Source: Pseudomonadota bacterium | Lineage (GTDB): Bacteria > Pseudomonadota > Gammaproteobacteria > Steroidobacterales > Steroidobacteraceae | Reading direction: 5' to 3' | Assembly: GCA_003242495.1 (NCBI GenBank) | Contig: QGUO01000200.1 | Coordinates: 1-6,609, forward strand | Length of the DNA: 6,609 nt | Shown: positions 1 to 4,511 of the stretch, piece by piece | Layout: each line of letters starts with the position of its first letter | How positions within the stretch are numbered: the first letter of the stretch is position 1 | Notes under the pieces: model-generated | Databases searched by the model: none | What the model saw: only the letters and a program-made list of their open reading frames with translations | What the model was told of the DNA's origin: nothing | Translations under genes and position numbers: made by a program

Positions 1-81
1 GCCCTGCACCGTGCGGTACTTCTGGCCGCTGCGCGGCTGAGCGTCCGCCACCACGATGGGTATGCTCTTGAATTGGCTCAC
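1..81 (-). CDS. N-terminal fragment of an unidentified protein (lipoyl synthase LipA possible)
   Basis: Only the first 27 codons are present; the gene runs off the left edge. It reads from a GTG at 81 as V-S-Q-F-K-S-I-P-I-V-V-A-D-A-Q, then P-R-S-G-Q-K-Y-R-T-V-Q-G. An in-frame TAG lies at 93-91, so the start cannot be further upstream; the next candidates are two adjacent GTG codons at 54 and 51. No Shine-Dalgarno sequence lies at a normal distance before 81, but TAGAAT at 93-88 could be a -10 element for a leaderless message. The gene follows the terminator at 160-183 and so appears to be a separate unit from the TonB cluster. A short S-I-P-x-x-V stretch near the N-terminus recalls some proteobacterial LipA proteins, but the radical-SAM cysteines would lie outside the window. 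That identification is a weak guess; that this is a coding start is more likely than not. Confidence 0.45.
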   Translation of the reverse strand, partial: MSQFKSIPIVVADAQPRSGQKYRTVQG

Positions 82-87
82 CGGGCT

Positions 88-93
88 ATTCTA
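88..93 (-). promoter_or_regulatory. Possible -10 element just before the left-edge gene
   Basis: On the minus strand TAGAAT (5 of 6 matches to TATAAT) ends six bases before the GTG at 81. A transcript starting at the usual distance would begin at or next to the start codon. No good -35 hexamer is found 16-18 bases upstream, where the sequence is GC-rich and follows a run of seven G (122-116 on the minus strand). The call rests on the -10 match and position only. Confidence 0.25.
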
Positions 94-159
94 GCTCAAA
101 CCCGGGTGCGGCTCTCCCCCCCGGAACGCATAGCGGCTTTCCCTGGCGGCGCAACAATG

Positions 160-183
160 AAAAAGCCCGGCAGAGCCGGGCTT
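160..183 (-). terminator. Rho-independent terminator after the TPR gene
   Basis: On the minus strand a perfect 9-bp stem, AAGCCCGGC pairing with GCCGGGCTT, closes a three-base loop (arms at 183-175 and 171-163). It runs directly into a five-T tract (164-160). The structure begins 34 bases after the TPR stop codon at 217 and precedes the left-edge gene, as expected for the end of the tonB-exbB-exbD-exbD-TPR unit. Read on the plus strand the stem is followed by CTTC rather than a T run, so it is mainly a minus-strand terminator. Confidence 0.88.
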
Positions 184-216
184 CTTCATATCCTGTCCGG
201 TCGTTGGCGGACGCGG

Positions 217-1464
217 TCAGGTGCCGTTCGAGTAGGTGCGCAGGCGCCACAGCTCGGCCACGCTGGCCCACTTCGAATCGCTCGACACCGCGCTGAAGGC
301 CTCGCGCGCCTGCGCCGGCTGCCCCTTCTTCAGATAGGCCATGCCGAGCGACATCTGCGCCTCGTCGGCATCCACGACACCGCCCTTCTTCAGACCCTTC
401 TCGATCTCGGCAATGCCTTCGTCGATGCGACCGTAGCTCACATAGGCCTGGCCCAGGGCGACATTGATCTGTCCCTTGGTGGCCTTCTCGGCCTCCTGGG
501 CAAGCTGCGGCAGCTCCGCCTGGTCCTTCTCGGCACGCTGCTTGAAGCTGTTCAGCAGCCGCTCATGGCGATCCCGGTCGAGCTTGTCCTTCATGCTGAG
601 CACGCCGCTGTCGATGCCCTTCTGCACCATCTTCTGCGCATCGCCCGGCAGGCCGGCATCGTTGGCGAGCTGCGCCATCTCGACGTAGTCGCCCGAGCGC
701 TTGAGCACGCCGACGTCGTCGGCGAGCCGGTACAGCGCCAGATTCACCATGTCGGAGTGATTCTTGCGCTGCTCGAGGTCGATCAGGTTCTCCCAGTACT
801 GCGGCTTCGGATGGTAGCGAACCATCTTGGCGAGCGCCTGGGCCACGCCCTCGTTGTTCTCGAGCTTGTACTGCGAGCTCAGTACGATCTGAATCCAGTT
901 CTCCTCGGGCGTGCGGCCGGCACGCTCGGCGCGCGCGATCACGTCGTTCATGACCTTGGTCGCGTTCTCGAAATCGTTCAGCAGGTAGTGCGCCTGGCCG
1001 AGGAGCACGGACATGTCGCGATCGCCCGGATGCTTCTTCAGCCACTTCTGCGCCCAGTCGGCCGACTTGCGGTATTCCTTCACCTGGAAGTAGAGCTGCG
1101 CGACCGTCTTCTCCCGGTCGTCCACCTCTGCCGCGGGCACCAGGCCGGAGTTCAGCATCCGCTCGAACACCGGCGCCGCCTCGCTGTACTTGCGCTGCTG
1201 GATGAGCACGTAACCGAGGAAGTTGTCGATCTGATACTTCTCCTCGTCGGTCTTGGCCTTGCCCTGGGCCTCCTTGATCTTCGCGAGCGCGGTATCCCAG
1301 TCCTTCTTGCCCATGGCATCCTGAGCCGCCTTCAACGGCCGGGCCACGTCGACGCTCAGCTTGGGCGCTTCCTGTGCCTGGACCACTGCCGGTGTGAGCA
1401 CCGCCGCACCCACCACGCCGCCGAGCAGCCCCAGGCTCACCGCGATACTTCTCATCAAGCTCAT
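217..1464 (-). CDS. Secreted tetratricopeptide-repeat protein of the TonB/ExbBD cluster
   Basis: 415-residue protein with a Sec signal peptide: basic MSLMR start, hydrophobic core at about 6-29, likely cleavage after V-Q-A30. It has no cysteine and so is not a lipoprotein. The mature part is helical and TPR-like, with units recognisable near 44-70, 78-105, 120-145, 152-178, 331-360 and 366-392 (for example A-L-G-Q-A-Y-V-S-Y-G-R near 336-346 and S-L-G-M-A-Y-L-K-K-G near 372-381). The ATG at 1464 has GGAAG five bases upstream; a second ATG at 1455 is too far from it. The gene is last in the tonB-exbB-exbD-exbD order, separated from exbD by a 99-base gap with a large hairpin and followed by a terminator. 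TPR proteins occur beside other TonB systems (TtpA of Vibrio is one example). I infer a periplasmic scaffold or accessory of the TonB machinery. The fold is well supported, the role is not. Confidence 0.88.
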   Translation of the reverse strand: MSLMRSIAVSLGLLGGVVGAAVLTPAVVQAQEAPKLSVDVARPLKAAQDAMGKKDWDTALAKIKEAQGKAKTDEEKYQIDNFLGYVLIQQRKYSEAAPVFERMLNSGLVPAAEVDDREKTVAQLYFQVKEYRKSADWAQKWLKKHPGDRDMSVLLGQAHYLLNDFENATKVMNDVIARAERAGRTPEENWIQIVLSSQYKLENNEGVAQALAKMVRYHPKPQYWENLIDLEQRKNHSDMVNLALYRLADDVGVLKRSGDYVEMAQLANDAGLPGDAQKMVQKGIDSGVLSMKDKLDRDRHERLLNSFKQRAEKDQAELPQLAQEAEKATKGQINVALGQAYVSYGRIDEGIAEIEKGLKKGGVVDADEAQMSLGMAYLKKGQPAQAREAFSAVSSDSKWASVAELWRLRTYSNGT

Positions 1465-1508
1465 CGGAACTTCCGTCTACTTCGGTTGATATTGAGGACT
1501 AAACGGCC

Positions 1509-1557
1509 GGCGAGGCGTAGTCGTTCCGCGCACAGCCCACGGAACGAGCGCCTCGCC
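1509..1557 (-). repeat. Large two-tier hairpin between exbD (second copy) and the TPR gene
   Basis: Outer arms GGCGAGGCG (1509-1517) and CGCCTCGCC (1549-1557) are perfect complements over 9 bp. Inside them TCGTTCCG (1521-1528) pairs with CGGAACGA (1540-1547) over 8 bp. An asymmetric internal loop (three bases against one) separates the two helices, and an 11-base terminal loop closes the structure. It starts seven bases after the exbD stop codon on the minus strand. No T tract follows, so it is not a canonical terminator. It may be a 3'-protecting or processing stem, a partial attenuator lowering TPR expression, or a copy of a REP-like family; copy number elsewhere in the genome is unknown. 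Confidence 0.8.
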
Positions 1558-1563
1558 AGACAA

Positions 1564-1992
1564 TCAGTCCATGAACTGCTCGTTGCCCACGAAGCCGATG
1601 CGCACCATTCCATTGCGTTGCGCCATGCCCAGCACCCGGGCGACCGTGTCGTAGTTGGCCCGGCGGTCCGGTCGGACGTGCAACTCGGGTTGCGGCTGGC
1701 GCGCCGCCTCAGCCCTGAAGAACCCTTCGAGCTGGCTCATCTGCACCGGGCTTCCATTCCAGATCACGGTGCCGTCCCAGTCGATGTCGAGGCGGATGGG
1801 ATCCACCTGCACCTGATCCTGCGGCGGCGGATTCGCCTGCTGCTGGGGCATGTCCAGCTTCACTGCGTGGGTCATCACCGGCAGCGTCACGATGAACATG
1901 ATGAGCAGCACCAGCATGACGTCGATCAACGGCGTCGTGTTGATCTCCATCATCGGCGCTTCGTCGCCGGACTCGCCTACTTGCATTGCCAT
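1564..1992 (-). CDS. exbD: ExbD/TolR-family biopolymer transport protein, second copy
   Basis: 142 residues, normal for ExbD/TolR. A short cytoplasmic N-terminus carries the family signature I-N-T-T-P-L-I-D-V-M-L (17-27). One membrane helix (about 21-41) follows, containing Asp24, the residue matching the proton-motive-force-responsive aspartate of ExbD. The periplasmic domain ends with the V-H-V-R-P-D and V-x-R-V-L-G-M-A-Q patterns typical of the family. The linker after the membrane helix is rich in Gln and Pro (about 50-60), unlike the neighbouring copy. The ATG at 1992 has GAGG nine bases upstream; an ATG at 1986 is less well spaced. It lies 39 bases after the first exbD. In Xanthomonas campestris a tonB-exbB-exbD1-exbD2 cluster is known in which exbD2 is dispensable for iron uptake, so this copy may serve a subset of substrates (inference). 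Confidence 0.93.
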   Translation of the reverse strand: MAMQVGESGDEAPMMEINTTPLIDVMLVLLIMFIVTLPVMTHAVKLDMPQQQANPPPQDQVQVDPIRLDIDWDGTVIWNGSPVQMSQLEGFFRAEAARQPQPELHVRPDRRANYDTVARVLGMAQRNGMVRIGFVGNEQFMD

Positions 1993-2010
1993 GAATCGTT
2001 ACCTCTTCTT

Positions 2011-2027
2011 CCCCGACGCCGCCGGGG
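2011..2027 (-). repeat. Short GC hairpin between the two exbD genes
   Basis: CCCCG (2011-2015) and CGGGG (2023-2027) can pair around a seven-base loop in the 39-base gap between the two exbD genes. On the minus strand the 3' arm lies just before the purine-rich AAGAAGAGG ribosome-binding segment of the second exbD. The stem is only 5 bp in a GC-rich region and could be fortuitous. Confidence 0.35.
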
Positions 2028-2031
2028 TCGC

Positions 2032-2481
2032 TTACATGCGGCCGCCGCCACCTTCCGGCTCGGTGATGAAACCGACCTTCATGATGCCCGAGCGCTGCGC
2101 CGCGACGATCACCCGGCCCACGTACTCGTAGCGCGTCTGCTGGTCGGCGCGCACGTGCACTTCGGGCTGCGGCACCATCGGCGCCACGGTCCGCAGCCGC
2201 TGGAGCAGCTCGTCGTGGCTGATGGGCGCCGTGTTCCAGAAGACCTGACCCTCCCGGTTCACGGCGATATTGACGTTCTCCGGCTTGGTCTGCGTGGCCT
2301 GGTTGTTGACCTTCGGCAGCTCGAGCGGAACGGTAGCGGTGACCACCGGTACGGTGATCATGAACACGATGAGCAACACCAACATCACGTCGACCAGCGG
2401 CGTGGTGTTGATCTCGTTCATCGGCGCGTCATCGGAGTCCGATCCGGCCGAATGAAGCCCTTGCGTGACTGTTGAAGCCAT
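2032..2481 (-). CDS. exbD: ExbD/TolR-family biopolymer transport protein, first copy
   Basis: 149 residues. The N-terminal cytoplasmic tail (1-27) leads into I-N-T-T-P-L-V-D-V-M-L (24-34) and a single membrane helix at about 28-48. Asp31 sits at the position of the conserved functional aspartate of ExbD/TolR. The periplasmic domain contains P-E-V-H-V-R-A-D (106-113) and R-V-I-V-A-A-Q-R-S-G (123-132), both family hallmarks. The tail is glycine-rich (E-G-G-G-G-R-M). The ATG at 2481 has GGGGAG seven bases upstream and lies 28 bases after the exbB stop. Its closeness to exbB makes it the likely main partner of ExbB in the proton-driven motor of the inner membrane. The two copies share the membrane segment but diverge in the linker and tail, so this is not a recent duplication. 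Confidence 0.94.
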   Translation of the reverse strand: MASTVTQGLHSAGSDSDDAPMNEINTTPLVDVMLVLLIVFMITVPVVTATVPLELPKVNNQATQTKPENVNIAVNREGQVFWNTAPISHDELLQRLRTVAPMVPQPEVHVRADQQTRYEYVGRVIVAAQRSGIMKVGFITEPEGGGGRM

Positions 2482-2492
2482 TGCTCAACTCC

Positions 2493-2508
2493 CCGGGCTG
2501 ACGCCCGG
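2493..2508 (-). repeat. Hairpin overlapping the first exbD ribosome-binding site
   Basis: CCGGGC (2493-2498) and GCCCGG (2503-2508) form a perfect 6-bp stem with a four-base loop in the 28-base exbB-exbD gap. On the minus strand the stem starts one base after the exbB stop codon, and its 3' arm contributes the first two G of the GGGGAG Shine-Dalgarno sequence (2494-2489). It could tune ExbD translation relative to ExbB, which is needed in larger amount in the complex, but this is inference from position. Confidence 0.5.
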
Positions 2509-2509
2509 A

Positions 2510-3277
2510 TTACTTGCGGGCCGCCGCTGCCCCGGCACCTGCACCCGCACCCGCTGCCGCAGGACGCGCAGCCTGCGCCTGCTCACGACCGGTTTCCACG
2601 CGCGCACCGCTCACCAGGTAGGCGTGCAGATCGGACGCAAAGTAGCGCAGCTTCTCGATCAGGTCCTTATTGCGACGCAGGAGCCAGTTGTAGCCCATCA
2701 CCGCCGGCACGGCGACGAACAGACCGATGGCGGTCATGATGAGCGCCTCACCGATGGGACCGGCCACCTTGTCGAGGCTTGCCTGGCCAGCGAGGCTGAT
2801 CGCCACGAGCGCGTTATAGATACCCCACACCGTGCCGAACAGACCGATGAACGGAGCGGTCGAGCCGGTGGTGGCGAGAATCGCCATGCCGCCCTGCAGC
2901 CGGCTGCTGATGGCGTCCACGGCGCGGTACAGGGAGGCGCTGATCCACTCGTGCAGCGGGATCTGGTCGGTCAGGCGGCCCTCATGATGCTGCGCTGCGC
3001 GCATGCCATCCTCGGCCATCAGCTTGAAGACGTTGTCCTTGCCCGGGATCTTGGCGATGCCTTCGCGCAGGTTACCGGCAGTCCAGAAGTTCTTCTCCAT
3101 CTCCTCGTACTGCTTGCGCATGCGGCGCTGATCCCACAGCTTGGTGAAGATGACGAACCACGAAGCAAAGGACATGGCGATCAGGACGAACAGGGTGCCT
3201 TTGATGACGGCATCACTCTGTTCCCAGAGCCCCATGATGCCAAACGGGTTCTCGACGGTTTCGGTATTGGGAGCCAT
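2510..3277 (-). CDS. exbB: ExbB, MotA/TolQ/ExbB-family proton channel protein
   Basis: 255 residues, close to the usual 230-250 for ExbB. There are three membrane helices: about 24-45, about 130-158 and about 175-199. The stretch G-S-T-A-P-F-I-G-L-F-G-T-V-W-G-I (138-153) is the ExbB/TolQ signature. Helix three holds G-E-A-L-I-M-T-A-I-G-L (176-186), in which Glu177, and Thr149 and Thr182, correspond to conserved residues lining the channel of the family. A long cytoplasmic loop lies between helices one and two. The C-terminal ~25 residues are an Ala/Gly-rich tail that looks like a low-complexity extension. The ATG at 3277 has GAGGA nine bases upstream. It sits 105 bases after tonB and 28 before exbD, and would build the pentameric inner-membrane motor with ExbD that energises TonB. 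TolQ is less likely because tonB precedes and no tolA, tolB or pal is present. Confidence 0.95.
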   Translation of the reverse strand: MAPNTETVENPFGIMGLWEQSDAVIKGTLFVLIAMSFASWFVIFTKLWDQRRMRKQYEEMEKNFWTAGNLREGIAKIPGKDNVFKLMAEDGMRAAQHHEGRLTDQIPLHEWISASLYRAVDAISSRLQGGMAILATTGSTAPFIGLFGTVWGIYNALVAISLAGQASLDKVAGPIGEALIMTAIGLFVAVPAVMGYNWLLRRNKDLIEKLRYFASDLHAYLVSGARVETGREQAQAARPAAAGAGAGAGAAAARK

Positions 3278-3292
3278 GAAACGAGGTCCTCT

Positions 3293-3315
3293 GCTGTGAC
3301 TTTGAGCTGTGACTT
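3293..3315 (-). repeat. 10-base direct repeat in the exbB leader
   Basis: GCTGTGACTT occurs twice, at 3293-3302 and 3306-3315, separated by TGA (13-base period), immediately upstream of the exbB ribosome-binding site. On the minus strand this reads AAGTCACAGC twice. The surrounding tonB-exbB gap (3278-3382) is AT-richer than the genes and includes TTGTCA (3340-3335), which may be a -35 element, though no convincing -10 follows. The repeat may be a protein-binding site or simply a small tandem duplication. Confidence 0.6.
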
Positions 3316-3382
3316 AAGTTAACAAAGCAAGTTCTGACAATGTTGTTGCAAACGGCGATCCCGATCGGTTCGGGGAGTCAGC

Positions 3383-4030
3383 CTAATCCGTGAGCCGGAA
3401 CGTCACGGCGAACTGCCCCCACATCGCCACGGGCTTGCCATCCTGGGTCCCGGGCTCGAGGCGCCACGACCGCTTCACTTCACGCAGAGCGGCTTCGTCA
3501 AGGCGGGGGTACCCGCTGGATTGCTTCACGCGGGCATCACCCACGCGACCGTTTTCCAGCACGTACACCTCCAACACCACCGTCCCGGCTTCGCCGGCGC
3601 GACGCGAGGAAGGCGGATACTCCGGCTGCGTGAGCGGTCGACGCGGATTCGAGCGCGGCGGCACGATCACGGGCTCACGCTTCGGCGGAGCGGCGACCGG
3701 CGGCGGCGTCGGCGGCGGACGCTCACGCGTCACCTGCTGAATGGCGGTGGTTTGTTGTTGTTGTTGGGGAATGTTGATCTGGATGTCGGGTGGCGGGACG
3801 AACGGCGGCGGCGCCTCGATTTCCGGCGGCGGCGGCGGTGGCTCGTCCTGAGGCTCCGGCATCTCGTCGATGATGGTCGCCTCGATGGGTCCGAGCACGG
3901 CTTCGACCACTTGCCGCGAAAGGCCCGACACGGCTCCCCATGCCATTAGCACGTGGAGCACGACGATCCCGAGGAACACGAGGCCACGCCTCGTGAAGAA
4001 GGAAGTATCAGCTGCGTAAGGATGCGCCAT
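3383..4030 (-). CDS. tonB: TonB, periplasm-spanning energy transducer (copy adjacent to exbB)
   Basis: 215 residues if translation starts at the ATG at 4030. The protein has a short basic N-terminus (1-15), one membrane helix at about 16-34 with His26 (E. coli TonB also has an important membrane histidine), and a long Pro-rich spacer at about 58-140. The spacer has a run of six prolines (65-70 region) and five consecutive Gln at about 89-93. The C-terminal TonB domain is at about 135-213: Y-P-P-S-S-R-R-A-G-E-A-G, then S-S-G-Y-P-R-L-D-E-A-A and the final W-G-Q-F-A-V-T-F-R. The frame stays open upstream to 4135, but that extension lacks family resemblance and would precede the membrane anchor, so I reject it. 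No clear Shine-Dalgarno sequence precedes 4030. Position before exbB-exbD-exbD argues that this is the main TonB of the system. It would energise outer-membrane receptors for siderophores, cobalamin or other substrates; the substrate cannot be told. Confidence 0.92.
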   Translation of the reverse strand: MAHPYAADTSFFTRRGLVFLGIVVLHVLMAWGAVSGLSRQVVEAVLGPIEATIIDEMPEPQDEPPPPPPEIEAPPPFVPPPDIQINIPQQQQQTTAIQQVTRERPPPTPPPVAAPPKREPVIVPPRSNPRRPLTQPEYPPSSRRAGEAGTVVLEVYVLENGRVGDARVKQSSGYPRLDEAALREVKRSWRLEPGTQDGKPVAMWGQFAVTFRLTD

Positions 4031-4072
4031 GCACTGTCGCCCAAGTATTGATTCGGGGTCTGGGATTTGCCC

Positions 4073-4088
4073 CGTGCTAATTAGTACG
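4073..4088. promoter_or_regulatory. Near-palindromic 16-base site upstream of tonB, possible operator
   Basis: CGTGCTAATTAGTACG is self-complementary over all 16 bases except one symmetric pair (G at 4076 against T at 4085). It is AT-rich in the centre and lies 42 bases before the tonB ATG. The size and symmetry fit a dimeric repressor site, but no known consensus is matched and the regulator is unknown. Confidence 0.35.
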
Positions 4089-4101
4089 TATTCGCAAGTG
4101 T

Positions 4102-4157
4102 TCGTTCGATCCAGTATGCACGTTTCGGCATACACCCCTGTTTCCGCGATCGAACGA
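4102..4157 (-). repeat. Nested inverted repeat in the tonB leader
   Basis: TCGTTCGATC (4102-4111) is perfectly complementary to GATCGAACGA (4148-4157). Inside it GTATGC (4114-4119) pairs with GCATAC (4128-4133) around an eight-base loop. In minus-strand RNA this gives a 10-bp helix, then a 6-bp hairpin nearly stacked on its 3' side (two bases on one side, fourteen on the other). It ends 71 bases before the tonB ATG. It could be a regulatory leader element or part of a small RNA. Confidence 0.6.
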
Positions 4158-4404
4158 TTCGTCGACAGCGTCGGCGCGGCTCGTAGTCCGCATATTCCGA
4201 AGCAGCGTTACGAATCACGCAGACCGCCGAAACGCCGCGCAAGGTATAAAGTTTCGGGCTCGAAGGCAAGATCTTCACAACACAAATCCGCCCCTGCAGC
4301 GCTGCTTGCTGTGCCCGACTTTTCAGTCTTTTCCTGATTGCCTTGCACTGATTTCGAGCATCGCCGCCGGCGCTAACTGCATACATCGCGTGGCCGTGTC
4401 GATA

Positions 4405-4433
4405 CTTATAGTCCGATGCTGATGTGTTGTCAT
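4405..4433 (-). promoter_or_regulatory. Sigma70-type promoter upstream of tonB
   Basis: On the minus strand ATGACA (4433-4428, 5 of 6 matches to TTGACA) is followed after exactly 17 bases by TATAAG (4410-4405, 5 of 6 matches to TATAAT). Transcription would begin near 4398 and reach the tonB start at 4030 after about 370 bases. This is the best promoter match I found in the window and would start the tonB-exbB-exbD-exbD-TPR unit, or a small RNA. Confidence 0.6.
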
Positions 4434-4511
4434 GCTTCAACGCACGTTGCATCGCATCGACGATACAGCTAAGCACGACGGCGTTACAAATATGAGACAG
4501 CACGGCCGATG

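Larger units (their letters stand above)
4031..4511 (-). other. 481-base intergenic region: probable long structured leader of tonB or small-RNA locus
   Basis: No convincing gene lies between the TonB-like gene ending at 4512 and the tonB start at 4030. The stretch is visibly poorer in G+C than the flanking genes. It holds a good sigma70-type promoter (4433-4405), a weaker TTGCCT/TATACC pair with only 15 bases between (4269-4243), a 7-bp inverted repeat (4227-4233 with 4251-4257), a nested 10-bp plus 6-bp inverted repeat (4102-4157), and a near-palindrome (4073-4088). Transcription from the promoter would give a leader of about 370 bases before tonB. A minus-strand frame (4503-4081, 140 codons) is open but looks fortuitous. 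No B12-box sequence or other riboswitch signature I know was found. No T-tract terminator was found after the upstream gene, so read-through is possible. Confidence 0.6.

Noticed and set aside
73..2475. Plus-strand open frame of 800 codons
   Set aside because: It lies antisense to the TPR gene and both exbD genes, which are clearly real. The translation is Leu/Arg/His-rich with no domain, as expected for the complement of GC-rich coding DNA.
2465..3322. Plus-strand open frame of 285 codons antisense to exbB
   Set aside because: Shadow of a well-supported exbB; no motif, no ribosome-binding site, and low-complexity composition.
3350..3382. Possible terminator after tonB
   Set aside because: The best stem on the minus strand is only CCCGA with TCGGG, and no T tract follows; exbB is close downstream and probably co-transcribed.
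4031..4135. N-terminal extension of tonB to the GTG at 4135
   Set aside because: The added 35 residues would precede the membrane anchor and do not resemble TonB N-termini; the region overlaps the near-palindrome and part of the nested inverted repeat.
4081..4503. Minus-strand open frame of 140 codons in the large gap
   Set aside because: GTG start, no Shine-Dalgarno sequence, Cys- and Arg-rich without a recognisable domain, and third codon positions lacking the G/C preference of its neighbours. It also overlaps the promoter and inverted repeats. A real small protein is not fully excluded.
4031..4511. Cobalamin or other known riboswitch before tonB
   Set aside because: TonB-linked genes are often under such control, but I could not find a B12-box or other diagnostic conserved core in the minus strand.
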